64,000 nucleotides of DNA from NCBI GenBank assembly GCA_963747005.1, contig CAVVDT010000003.1, positions 310,001-374,000 of the forward strand, in the 5' to 3' direction. Position numbers and translations under genes: made by a program. Position 1 is the first letter of the stretch, and every line of letters starts with the position of its first letter. Shown one piece after another: positions 26,457-34,144 of the stretch. This stretch comes from CAVVDT01 sp963747005 (GTDB lineage: Bacteria; Pseudomonadota; Alphaproteobacteria; Rhizobiales; Aestuariivirgaceae). Below the pieces are notes generated by a model, which had not been told where the DNA came from, searched no databases, and worked only from the letters and a program-made list of their open reading frames with translations.

Positions 26457-29018
26457 ATGATTGACGATGCCCTGTGCGCGAACCCGGCTACCCGGGGGGG
26501 CGCATCGACAGGACATAACGAAAATGCTGCCGACCCGGCGGGCGGGCGGCGACGGCTTACGGCTAACTCGTTCCGCGCCCTTACCCTGCGGCTCAAGACT
26601 TCAGCACCTCTCACGCCAGCATCTCCGCCGATCAGGCCGGCCCCGTCGCCGCCATCGGCCCCCCCCAATGCTGATGCAAGCACGCCTGCGCCGGTCCCGC
26701 CAACGCCTGCGGATTTGTCCATAACGACCGCGCTCGACACTATCCTCAAGGCGCCATCGGTCGTTCCCGCCGAAGGTGCAGAGGAGGCCGAGCCAGCCGT
26801 CAGGCAAGGCGAATCACTTGCCGGTGACGACCCTGATCGGTTTATCGAACTGCTGCGTGGTGCATCCGATGAACCAGAAGCCGATGCGGAAGACGAGGAT
26901 CATGCCGCAATCGCGGCATCGGAGCCGGGGGCGCCCGATCTGCCTTCTCCGGCGGATTTGCCTGCCCCGGCCTTTACCGATGAGATCGGCGAAGTCCAGC
27001 CGGTCGATGCCAGCGGCCTGAGCCGGGAAGCGGAGCCGATTGCACCGGACAGCCCATCGGCCGGCGTCCGGGAGGACGACCGCTTCATTGAACTGCTGCG
27101 AGGCGTGCCCGATGAAGCCGAGAGCGAAACCGGTGATGAAGATCACTCTGTCAGCGCAGCGGAAGAACCGAAGGTACCGGGCCTCGCCGATGAATCAGAC
27201 AATGTGTCATCCGAAGTTGCGGATGATGGTTTGCACGATGTCGATCCCGCAGCATCGGATCGTACCGGGGACGGCGACACGGCTGTCGCGCAATTGCCCG
27301 AAACCGCCGGCAACGATGAAGTCGCAGTGTCGGTTGCGGCACCCGATGAGCTGCCGGCGGTCGCCGGGGTACCACCGGCGGCTGGCTCGTCCGACGACGA
27401 TGAAGAAGCAAGTGGCCAGGAAGGCCGATCCGACGCGGACGCGTTGGAGGCGATCCGGGCATCTGTCTTTGATTCATTGGCGAGCGAAGCAGGGAAGGGC
27501 GAACCCGTTGCGCCGCTAACAGACGATGGCGCAGCGGCACCCCTGCAGAACATACTGCGCCAGCTTGAAGCGCACTTCGGCAGTTCTGCCAGCGCCGATC
27601 GGGATGATCTCGATGCAGCTTCCGTCCCGACCGACAATGCCGATGTGTCGGCCGGCGACCAGTGCTTCCCCAATCTCGATGCCATCGACGACGGCGAAGG
27701 GCACCCGGCGTCCGGAGACGCAGAACCGCCGCCGCTCACGGTTCAGACTGAGGAGCCGCATGCAGGCGAGAGTGCCGTGGATGAAGGCCCTGCGCATGTC
27801 GAGGCTTCCGCGCTACCGCGTGAAGATACGCCGGGCGATACAGATTTATCGGCAATGCCCGGCGATCCGGGCGATAGTCTGGCAACTGATGGTCAAGCCA
27901 TAGAGGCCGATGATATCCAGCTTCCTGGCAGTGCTGACGCCTTCGGGGGCATCGAGGCACTGGAAGCCTTCGATGCCGCGCTTCCGATTGATGAGGCCAG
28001 CGGCGAAACCGCCCGCATGTTGCTTGACATCATGTCGATGCCGGCGAGTGCCCTGCAGCCGCAGGAGCGCGGCCTGGCCGCCGACACATTGCTGCGCCTG
28101 ATCGCCCGCATGCCGGCCAAGGCGGTGATGGCGCTGGCAGAGCGGTTTTGTATGATGGATACGCCGCCGGGTCTTATCATCAAGGAACTCATCGGCCATC
28201 CCAACGAGGAGGTGGCTGCACTGGTCCTGGAGAAATGCGCCAATGTGACCGACCAGGATCTGCTTGATCTGATTGCCCATGCCAGCTTGAGCAAGTTGCG
28301 CATGGTGGCGCGGCGGCGAGAGGTGTCCAGTGCGCTGGTCGATGCGCTGATTTCCCGCGGCGATGCCTCGGTCTACCTGACAATCGTGCGCAATCCCGGT
28401 GCGGACATTTCTTACGATGCTTTCATCGAACTGTGCGAACTGGCGAAGAGCCAGCCCAATCTTCAGGCACCGCTCGCCACCCGTGCCAATACCCCGGCGC
28501 CTGTGGCGTTTGAGCTGTTCTGGTTCCTGCCCTCAGAACTTCGCCGCTATGTTCTTTCGCGTTTCCTCACCGATTCCGAAACCCTCACCAAGATATTGAA
28601 GATAACGCTGGCCGTGGACTCTGCCGCCGGCTGCGAAGTCACGGAAAGGCAGTTCCCTCCTCGCGCGCGCATCGAGGAACTTGTCGGTCTGATCGAGGAG
28701 GGGCTGACGCCCGAAGCTTCCCGCCTCATGGCCAGCCTGAGCGGCATATGCGAGGCTTGCGCCCGCCGTCTGATCGCCGACCCCGACGGGGAGCCGCTGA
28801 CCATCGTCATGAAGGCCATGGGAGCGACCCGAGCCTTGTTCGCGGCTGCAATGGAGCGCTGGCAGACCTCGACATCGGCCATGTTGCGGGCGGATCGAAA
28901 TCTCGATGAACTGCGCAATCTTTTCGATTCCTTGTCTTTCAACAAGGCGCGTGTACTTCTGACATATTGGGACTGGGCGGCCCGCAAGGCCGGCCCGTAC
29001 GCGCGCCGCGCCGCCTGA
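26457..29018 (+). CDS. DUF2336 protein with a long acidic disordered N-terminal half
   Basis: An 853-residue protein. Residues about 1-490 are Pro/Ala/Asp/Glu-rich and appear disordered. They contain two copies of D-R-F-I-E-L-L-R-G followed by an acidic D-E-D-H tail, near residues 124-150 and 207-233. The C-terminal 350 residues are helical and match DUF2336, a HEAT-like repeat family of alphaproteobacteria (L-I-I-K-E-L-I-G-H-P-N-E-E-V, D-L-I-A-H-A-S-L-S-K-L-R). The start is uncertain: ATG 26457 has GGAG ten bases upstream, and TTG 26430 would add nine residues. No signal peptide. Function is unknown; a scaffold or regulator is plausible from the architecture. Confidence 0.7.
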   Translation: MIDDALCANPATRGGASTGHNENAADPAGGRRRLTANSFRALTLRLKTSAPLTPASPPIRPAPSPPSAPPNADASTPAPVPPTPADLSITTALDTILKAPSVVPAEGAEEAEPAVRQGESLAGDDPDRFIELLRGASDEPEADAEDEDHAAIAASEPGAPDLPSPADLPAPAFTDEIGEVQPVDASGLSREAEPIAPDSPSAGVREDDRFIELLRGVPDEAESETGDEDHSVSAAEEPKVPGLADESDNVSSEVADDGLHDVDPAASDRTGDGDTAVAQLPETAGNDEVAVSVAAPDELPAVAGVPPAAGSSDDDEEASGQEGRSDADALEAIRASVFDSLASEAGKGEPVAPLTDDGAAAPLQNILRQLEAHFGSSASADRDDLDAASVPTDNADVSAGDQCFPNLDAIDDGEGHPASGDAEPPPLTVQTEEPHAGESAVDEGPAHVEASALPREDTPGDTDLSAMPGDPGDSLATDGQAIEADDIQLPGSADAFGGIEALEAFDAALPIDEASGETARMLLDIMSMPASALQPQERGLAADTLLRLIARMPAKAVMALAERFCMMDTPPGLIIKELIGHPNEEVAALVLEKCANVTDQDLLDLIAHASLSKLRMVARRREVSSALVDALISRGDASVYLTIVRNPGADISYDAFIELCELAKSQPNLQAPLATRANTPAPVAFELFWFLPSELRRYVLSRFLTDSETLTKILKITLAVDSAAGCEVTERQFPPRARIEELVGLIEEGLTPEASRLMASLSGICEACARRLIADPDGEPLTIVMKAMGATRALFAAAMERWQTSTSAMLRADRNLDELRNLFDSLSFNKARVLLTYWDWAARKAGPYARRAA

Positions 29019-29335
29019 GCTATAGATGCGGCGGCTCAAGTCCAGGCCTTATTGGATAAGTTTCTGAAAGTTAATGTTGCCAGTCTAGCGCGGCGCATAT
29101 ACACTTGAATGAGTCATAATAAAGCAATAAAAGCACCCTCACTTTCTGCCACTGCCGTTCGCGAATCGTGAAAAAATATCGGGAACGTGTTGCTTGACAG
29201 AAAAGTTGACCCGCCCACTTTCATCGGGCCCTTCTAAACAGGGCGGCGTGACTGCCGCGGGTTATATACCATGTGCGACCGGCGGGGGGTGTGTGCTGCC
29301 GTCGCCAGTGCAAAATCAGCTTGGAAGGCAGAATA
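29019..29335. other. Upstream region of mucR
   Basis: About 317 bases, AT-richer than its surroundings around 29040-29200. It holds two close -35-like words, TTGACA (29204-29209) and TTGACC (29215-29220), and a GC-rich palindromic stretch near 29255-29265. Long upstream regions with autoregulation are typical of mucR/ros genes; no AT-rich MucR target can be singled out by eye. Confidence 0.4.
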
Positions 29336-29740
29336 ATGGAAAACAAAACGGAAATCGTGGAATTGACGGCGGACATCGTAGCGGCCTACGTGGCCAACAA
29401 CGCTGTTCCTTCGGCGGATCTGTCGAGCTTGATCAATGACGTCTACAAGGCGCTCGCGGGTGCAGTCGAAGGCAGGGAAGAAAAGCCGCAGCAGGAACTC
29501 AAGCCTGTGGTGCCCGTCCGCCGTTCGGTGACGCCGGACTACATCATTTGTCTGGAAGACGGCAAGAAGTTCAAGTCACTCAAGCGTCATCTGCGGACCC
29601 ACTATGATCTCACGCCTGAGCAGTATCGGGAAAAGTGGGGTTTGGCGCCCGACTATCCGATGGTGGCGCCGCATTATGCCGAGGCACGCTCCAAGCTTGC
29701 CAAGCAAATGGGTCTGGGCCAGAAGCGCGGCCGCAAGTAA
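29336..29740 (+). CDS. mucR: MucR/Ros-family zinc-finger transcriptional regulator
   Basis: A 134-residue regulator controlling exopolysaccharide, motility and virulence-type genes in rhizobia and brucellae. The N-terminal helical oligomerisation part spans about residues 8-48. The prokaryotic zinc finger has Cys72, Asp75, His85 and His89 (C-L-E-D-G-K-K-F-K-S-L-K-R-H-L-R-T-H), with Asp replacing the second Cys of Ros, as in Brucella MucR. R-E-K-W-G-L and a basic tail G-Q-K-R-G-R-K follow. GGAAGG seven bases before ATG 29336 sets the start. It is followed by an intrinsic terminator. Confidence 0.95.
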   Translation: MENKTEIVELTADIVAAYVANNAVPSADLSSLINDVYKALAGAVEGREEKPQQELKPVVPVRRSVTPDYIICLEDGKKFKSLKRHLRTHYDLTPEQYREKWGLAPDYPMVAPHYAEARSKLAKQMGLGQKRGRK

Positions 29741-29762
29741 CGCGCCTAAGACGACCTGTTCG

Positions 29763-29800
29763 ATGCCCCGGGGCCCGTATTGGGGCAACGGGGCATTTTT
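29763..29800 (+). terminator. Rho-independent terminator of mucR
   Basis: ATGCCCCG (29763-29770) pairs with CGGGGCAT (29789-29796), with a GC-rich interior that can fold further. A run of five T bases ends at 29800. It lies 22 bases after the mucR stop. Confidence 0.8.
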
Positions 29801-29968
29801 GTTGTGCGAGGCAGTCAGGGCAAGTTTTCCGGCGCGGTGCCGGGCATCACAACCGCGAAACGCATCGGATCGCGGGGAGATATATGCCCGCGACTCTTGC
29901 GCCGGTGATGGTGGCGATTCATAACGACAGCAGGTCGACAGGAGCCGATTCGCAAGCGGGGCAACGCT

Positions 29969-30496
29969 ATGGGACGTGAACCAGGATTTATCGCGTTCAG
30001 GGCTCAATTGGTGATACCCGAGCAACGCCAGTTGTTCGATTACTGGCTGGCGAGGAGCGGTCCGAACGGTCTCCCCGGTCGCCAGGACATATCGCCTGCC
30101 GACATTCCCCGACTGCTGCCGCATATCTCCCTGCTCGATGTGCTGCCGGACGTCAGCGGCTTTCGCTACCGTCTGGCGGGTTCCCGCCTCAGAGATGTCT
30201 TCGACCGCGAAGTAACGGGCATGTGCATCCGTGCCGCAGACGAGACCGGCAAGCCCGACCATTGGTTCAAGGCCCACGAACGGGTGGTGACATCGGCTCG
30301 CCCCGTGAATGGTGCCATGCGCGGCGCCAGGCAGTCCAGAGAGCATCTCGTTCAGTTCTGGCTGCGCTTGCCGCTATCCTGCCACGGCAATGGTGTGGAC
30401 ATGATCCTTGGACACGATGTCTGCGTTCCCGTTGGAGCCGTCGATATGGCCGGCGGGCTGACGGGCGCCGGCATCTCGACTGCCGCCGTTGGTTAA
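29969..30496 (+). CDS. PAS-domain protein (PAS_5/DUF1457)
   Basis: A 175-residue single-domain protein. The conserved block D-I-P-R-L-L-P-H-I-S-L-L-D-V, then F-R-Y-R-L-A-G-S-R-L, then D-W/H-W-F-type helices are typical of PF07310 proteins, which are common in Rhizobiales. No output domain is attached. The putative sensor ligand is unknown. A short frame from ATG 29884 (GGGGAG upstream) overlaps this start by a few codons and could couple translation. Confidence 0.75.
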   Translation: MGREPGFIAFRAQLVIPEQRQLFDYWLARSGPNGLPGRQDISPADIPRLLPHISLLDVLPDVSGFRYRLAGSRLRDVFDREVTGMCIRAADETGKPDHWFKAHERVVTSARPVNGAMRGARQSREHLVQFWLRLPLSCHGNGVDMILGHDVCVPVGAVDMAGGLTGAGISTAAVG

Positions 30497-30541
30497 TCAA
30501 AATTTGAGCCAGCTGTTCCCTCTTGAATCTTTTTTTGATAA

Positions 30542-30556
30542 GAACAAATAGAGAAC
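30542..30556. promoter_or_regulatory. Candidate LexA (SOS) box
   Basis: GAAC-N7-GAAC (GAAC AAATAGA GAAC), the direct-repeat LexA target of alphaproteobacteria, lies 18 bases before the ATG of the DUF6456 gene and just upstream of its ribosome binding site. Confidence 0.55.
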
Positions 30557-30573
30557 AATCAGGGAGGAACGTC

Positions 30574-31518
30574 ATGTCCGAACAACCATATTCGCCTGCA
30601 CATCCGTGGGCCCTGGGCGCATCGCAAGCATCTCCGACAACCCCTGGCCGGAAATCCGGGCGCGCCGCCAAGCGCTTGTTGCAGCATCTGGCGGCTTCGT
30701 CCGGTTGGCTGGAACCTGTGGAGGGATCCGGCGCGGAGCCGGTCTGCTTTCGCTTCGTCGCCCTGGAGGGAGATCGGGACAAGAGCCACCCCAGTCTCGA
30801 CCGACGAACGGTGGAAGCCTGGCGGTCGCGAGGTTGGGTTGCCGCCACATCTTCAGGGATGTTCAAGCTGACGGCGTCCGGCTATGCAGCCGCCGCATCC
30901 GCACAGATCGCCGCTGTCGAGGATCCCGTCTCGCCTTTTCGGCGCCAGCACGGCTCGATCGGTCCCGAAATGCGCATCGTTGACGGCACAAGCCGACAGG
31001 TGACGGCGGATGCAGCGGAATCGCCCCTTGGGTGGCTGGCGCGCCGTCGCGACCGGCAAGGGCGTCCACTCATCGAGGAAAGTGAATTTGCCGCCGGCGA
31101 ACGGCTGCGTGCCGATTTCACCATCGCGGGCCTGTCGCAGCGCGTAACAGCCAGTTGGGAACAGTCGATTGCGTCAGGTTCGAGCGGTCGGAGCGGCGGG
31201 CCCGGCGACAACCTGGTGATGGGTGAGCGCGCCATGGATGCCCGTCGGCGGGTCAACCGGGCATTGGCCGCGGTTGGACCCGGCCTCGCCGGCATCCTGC
31301 TTGAGGTCTGCTGCCTGACCAGCGGTCTGGAGGCCGCCGAACGCCGCTTGGGGCTGCCGCAGCGGGCCGGCAAGGTGGTGTTGCAGATCGCTCTTTCGCG
31401 CCTGGCCGAGCATTATGGTCTCGCTCGCCAGGCGCCGGGCGAAACGGGGCCGGTCCGCATACGCAGTTGGGGGTCGCAGTCCTACAGGCCAACCCTCTTC
31501 GGCTCGGACCGGGAATAG
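30574..31518 (+). CDS. DUF6456-domain protein
   Basis: A 314-residue cytoplasmic protein. The ATG at 30574 follows GGGAGGA at a good distance. The N-terminal part contains a winged-helix-like stretch (S-L-D-R-R-T-V-E-A-W-R-S-R-G-W-V then F-K-L-T-A-S-G-Y-A-A-A). The C-terminal DUF6456 domain carries S-P-L-G-W-L-A-R-R-R-D-R-Q-G-R-P-L-I and V-C-C-L-T-S-G-L-E-A-A-E-R-R-L-G-L-P. The latter resembles a helix-turn-helix. The family is essentially alphaproteobacterial and uncharacterised. A candidate LexA box upstream suggests DNA-damage control. Confidence 0.75.
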   Translation: MSEQPYSPAHPWALGASQASPTTPGRKSGRAAKRLLQHLAASSGWLEPVEGSGAEPVCFRFVALEGDRDKSHPSLDRRTVEAWRSRGWVAATSSGMFKLTASGYAAAASAQIAAVEDPVSPFRRQHGSIGPEMRIVDGTSRQVTADAAESPLGWLARRRDRQGRPLIEESEFAAGERLRADFTIAGLSQRVTASWEQSIASGSSGRSGGPGDNLVMGERAMDARRRVNRALAAVGPGLAGILLEVCCLTSGLEAAERRLGLPQRAGKVVLQIALSRLAEHYGLARQAPGETGPVRIRSWGSQSYRPTLFGSDRE

Positions 31519-31521
31519 ATT

Positions 31522-31950
31522 TCAGGCCGCCAGCGCCGCCGTGGCATCGGCCCTGATCCGCCGCACCATGGCGGCCAGTCCGTTCGAGCGTTGCGGTGTC
31601 AGGTGTTCGTCAAGGCCCAGCCTGGCGAGTTTGGCGGCTGCATCGATTTGAAGGACTTCGCCGACTTCCCTGCCATTGAGGAGGATGCGCAGGATGGCGA
31701 TCAGGCCGCGAACGATGAGCGCATCGCTGTCGCCGACGAAATGCAGGATCGCCTTGCCGTCGGTGTGGTCGAGACGAGAGGTGATCCACACCTGGCTGAC
31801 GCAGCCCTGCACCTTGGTCTTGTCACTGCGGTCACGATCGGCGAACGGCGGCAGGGTCCGCCCCAGTTCGATGACGTAGCGGTAGCGATCCTCCCAATCG
31901 TCGAGAAGGTTGAAGTCGGCTTCGAGTTCGTTGAATGTGTGGGCGCTCAC
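31522..31950 (-). CDS. sufE: SufE cysteine-desulfurase activator
   Basis: A 142-residue sulfur acceptor that relays persulfide from SufS to the SUF Fe-S scaffold. The active cysteine is in K-V-Q-G-C-V-S-Q-V-W, with the family motif Y-V-I-E-L-G-R-x-L-P upstream. The start is GTG 31950 with GAGG about seven bases upstream. It is not next to other suf genes here, as is common in rhizobia. A perfect 15-bp palindrome lies just before its ribosome binding site. Confidence 0.93.
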   Translation of the reverse strand: MSAHTFNELEADFNLLDDWEDRYRYVIELGRTLPPFADRDRSDKTKVQGCVSQVWITSRLDHTDGKAILHFVGDSDALIVRGLIAILRILLNGREVGEVLQIDAAAKLARLGLDEHLTPQRSNGLAAMVRRIRADATAALAA

Positions 31951-31966
31951 GCTTCTGCCTCTATGG

Positions 31967-31981
31967 TGTCTGAATCAGACA
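31967..31981. promoter_or_regulatory. Perfect palindrome upstream of sufE
   Basis: TGTCTGA-A-TCAGACA, 7-bp arms around one base, 17 bases before the sufE start. It contains GAATC, a GANTC site for CcrM methylase. It may be an operator; the regulator is unknown. Confidence 0.4.
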
Positions 31982-32118
31982 TAGGCGCGCTGCCGGGCGA
32001 ACTCAAGGCGCGAGGCGGACACCGGGCCTGTCGGCTGGCGGTGTTGAAAGGTGCCGCGGGACATCGAAAGGGCAGGGATGCCCCGCGGCAAGTGACCCGG
32101 TGAGTGCCGGGGGGGAAG

Positions 32119-32571
32119 TCAGGAAGCCTGCTTGGTGCGCGGGCCGTGCCAGGCGGGTATCAGATCCTGGAGCTTCAGGGTGTTTTGCGATGGTGCCTTC
32201 ACATCATTGCTGGCGAACATGCGCGTGCTGCCGGTGGTCAGGGGGTCGACGACGACGGCCTGATTGGCATAGCCGGGCGGCAGGTCGCTGGCGACCGGGC
32301 TCTGGTTGGCCCATTCATAGATGAGCTTGACACCGTATTTGGCCTTGGCCTCGAATTTCCACATGAGATAGCTGGCGGTCTGGCAAACGCCCGGTTGGCG
32401 CTGGCAGAACGCATGCATGTCGGCCACCGTGTCACCGGCAGCAGAAACCAGGTTCACCTGCGGCGGCGCATCCTGTTGCCCCTGCATACCCGGTAGTTGC
32501 CCCTTGTCCGGTGGGCTCGGCATCAGAAATACAACGAGCGCCATCACGAAGCTGGTTTTGATGATTGACAT
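32119..32571 (-). CDS. DUF5330 exported protein
   Basis: A 150-residue protein with an N-terminal hydrophobic segment (residues about 5-18) that should act as a signal or anchor. The mature part has the family blocks D-M-H-A-F-C-Q-R-Q-P-G-V-C and the conserved closing segment L-K-L-Q-D-L-I-P-A-W-H-G-P. DUF5330 is found almost only in Rhizobiales, where it usually lies near sufE and mucR as here. The function is unknown; the two close cysteines could form a periplasmic disulfide. Confidence 0.75.
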   Translation of the reverse strand: MSIIKTSFVMALVVFLMPSPPDKGQLPGMQGQQDAPPQVNLVSAAGDTVADMHAFCQRQPGVCQTASYLMWKFEAKAKYGVKLIYEWANQSPVASDLPPGYANQAVVVDPLTTGSTRMFASNDVKAPSQNTLKLQDLIPAWHGPRTKQAS

Positions 32572-32624
32572 ATGCTTGCCCTTTCAGTTCAAGGGCAAGC
32601 TAGCAGGCGGCGATTGATTTCAGT

Positions 32625-32672
32625 ATAAGTTCAATTTGCAGATATTATACTTATTTTATTATAAGTTGAATT
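32625..32672. promoter_or_regulatory. AT-rich repeated motif in the DUF5330/peptidoglycan-binding divergent region
   Basis: ATAAGTT-C-AATT (32625-32636) and ATAAGTT-G-AATT (32661-32672) are direct repeats 36 bases apart. The second also forms a perfect inverted repeat ACTTAT-N6-ATAAGT (32649-32666). The surrounding 32610-32705 region is strikingly AT-rich for this genome and should contain the divergent promoters. Confidence 0.4.
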
Positions 32673-32827
32673 GAATTGTACCTAATCTTGATTCAAATTT
32701 TAATGATGCCGTTGCCGCTGCCGGCAGGAAACGGGCTGTTAAGCCTCTTGCGGCACGATGGCTGCGTCCCGGGATCCCGTGCCGGGGATGGTGAGTAGCG
32801 TTTCGTTGAGTCCAAGAACAAGGCGTC

Positions 32828-33505
32828 ATGAGCACAATCAACGGTCGCCGGATGACCGCATCTCGAATGGCCCGCTTCAGCGTGGGAATGCTGACGGTGG
32901 CATGCTGCATTGCGATTGTCTTCAACGCATTGTACCGGCAGCCGTCGACCTCCCGGCAGGCCGCAAACGACCGCGGCAGACTGGTCAGCGATGTTGCCAG
33001 CCGACACAGCAGCGTTAATCTGGTGAGCGAGATCAGGGTTTCCCCCGAAGATCCGATCGCCCGTCTGGTCGCCCAGGGCGACCCGATGGTGAATCAGATC
33101 CAGACCGAGTTGATCCGCCTGGGCTATTATTCCGGCACTGCCAACGGTGTGGCCGACGCCCTGACCAAGGCCGCGATCATCGCCTACGAACAGGCCAGCG
33201 GACTGCCCCCAACCGGCGATGCCTCGCGCCAGTTGCTCGATCATATACTCTATGCCAGGCAACTCGCCGCCGCGGCCAGCTATACTGCCAGTTTGAAGCC
33301 GTCGGCTCCCAGCGAGGACGTGCGCAAGGTGCAGGCAGCTCTGGCAGCCTTGGGTTTCGATGCAGGGGTGGCCGATGGCGTGCTGGGCGACAAGACCCGC
33401 AAGGCCATTCGCGCCTTCCAGACCTACCGGGGCTTGCCGGCGACGGGACAAATCGACGCCAACCTGGCGCGCGAGCTTGGAATTGTGCTTGCCGCCGAAG
33501 GTTGA
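32828..33505 (+). CDS. Membrane-anchored protein with two peptidoglycan-binding domains
   Basis: A 225-residue protein with a single N-terminal membrane helix (residues about 17-33), so type II or a signal anchor. Two PG_binding_1 repeats follow. One has V-N-Q-I-Q-T-E-L-I-R-L-G-Y-Y-S-G (about residues 88-130), and the other V-R-K-V-Q-A-A-L-A-A-L-G-F-D-A-G with A-I-R-A-F-Q-T-Y-R-G-L (about 163-215). No enzymatic domain is attached. It should sit in the periplasm bound to the wall. DUF1491 follows after 17 bases. Confidence 0.82.
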   Translation: MSTINGRRMTASRMARFSVGMLTVACCIAIVFNALYRQPSTSRQAANDRGRLVSDVASRHSSVNLVSEIRVSPEDPIARLVAQGDPMVNQIQTELIRLGYYSGTANGVADALTKAAIIAYEQASGLPPTGDASRQLLDHILYARQLAAAASYTASLKPSAPSEDVRKVQAALAALGFDAGVADGVLGDKTRKAIRAFQTYRGLPATGQIDANLARELGIVLAAEG

Positions 33506-33522
33506 CGGGACCGGGCTTTTGA

Positions 33523-33849
33523 ATGTCGGTCAAGAGCGAAATCTGGGTCAAGGGACATCTGCGCGCCTGCTTCGCGGCGGGCCTGACCGGTGTGGTGGCC
33601 AGACGCGGCGCCGCCGAGGCCGGCGCCGTCTATGTCCAGGTCTTCAAGCACCATGATCAGGTCATTCTGCATGCCCCGGCCCCCGGCACCGCCTATGATG
33701 ACGCCGGGCGGCGGCAATGGTCCTATCCCCTCGGCGAAGCTCCCGTTTCGCGGCAACAGGCACAGAACTACCTTGATCGCCAGATCACCTTCGATCCCGA
33801 TATCTGGATCCTCGACATTGAAGATCCCGTCGGGAACGGCCTGCTATAG
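33523..33849 (+). CDS. DUF1491 family protein
   Basis: A 108-residue cytoplasmic protein. Family features are the starting block S-E-I-W-V-K-G-H-L-R-A-C, A-x-V-Y-V-Q-V-F, and the closing D-P-D-I-W-I-L-D-I-E-D-P. The family occurs in Rhizobiales and related alphaproteobacteria, usually after a peptidoglycan-binding gene as here, and has no known role. Confidence 0.8.
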   Translation: MSVKSEIWVKGHLRACFAAGLTGVVARRGAAEAGAVYVQVFKHHDQVILHAPAPGTAYDDAGRRQWSYPLGEAPVSRQQAQNYLDRQITFDPDIWILDIEDPVGNGLL

Positions 33850-33884
33850 GGAAACATTAACCAATTGCGCAATTTAATGGTCCC
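33849..33884. promoter_or_regulatory. Long interrupted palindrome after DUF1491
   Basis: Nested arms GGGA...TCCC, CATTA...TAATG and a perfect AATTGCGCAATT core (33863-33874), with 1-3-base interruptions. It starts at the DUF1491 stop codon and ends 39 bases before the small FPGVRIER gene. It could be a hairpin or an operator for that gene. Confidence 0.45.
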
Positions 33885-33922
33885 TGCACAGCGACATCGT
33901 TCGCAAAGTCGGGGCTGAGGTA

Positions 33923-34114
33923 ATGGCCGATATCTATCAATTTACACCGCACCACGCGCAACAGAGCACCACACAGGTGCAGGGATCAGCAGAGGTCGTT
34001 ATCTTCCCTGGCGTGCGCATCGAACGAGGCAGCTGTCCAGATGGGAATCGGATGGCGACGAACGGCGATGTATTCCAGCGCATCGCCAATAGGGCAATCT
34101 GGACCGACGACTGA
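33923..34114 (+). CDS. Small FPGVRIER-motif protein
   Basis: A 63-residue protein starting at ATG 33923, with GAGG just upstream. The core A-E-V-V-I-F-P-G-V-R-I-E-R matches a short motif that I recognise from small hypothetical proteins of rhizobia and brucellae. No membrane segment or signal peptide. The function is unknown. Confidence 0.6.
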   Translation: MADIYQFTPHHAQQSTTQVQGSAEVVIFPGVRIERGSCPDGNRMATNGDVFQRIANRAIWTDD

Positions 34115-34144
34115 GCGCGCAGCCAGCGGGGACCGTTCCGGCGA

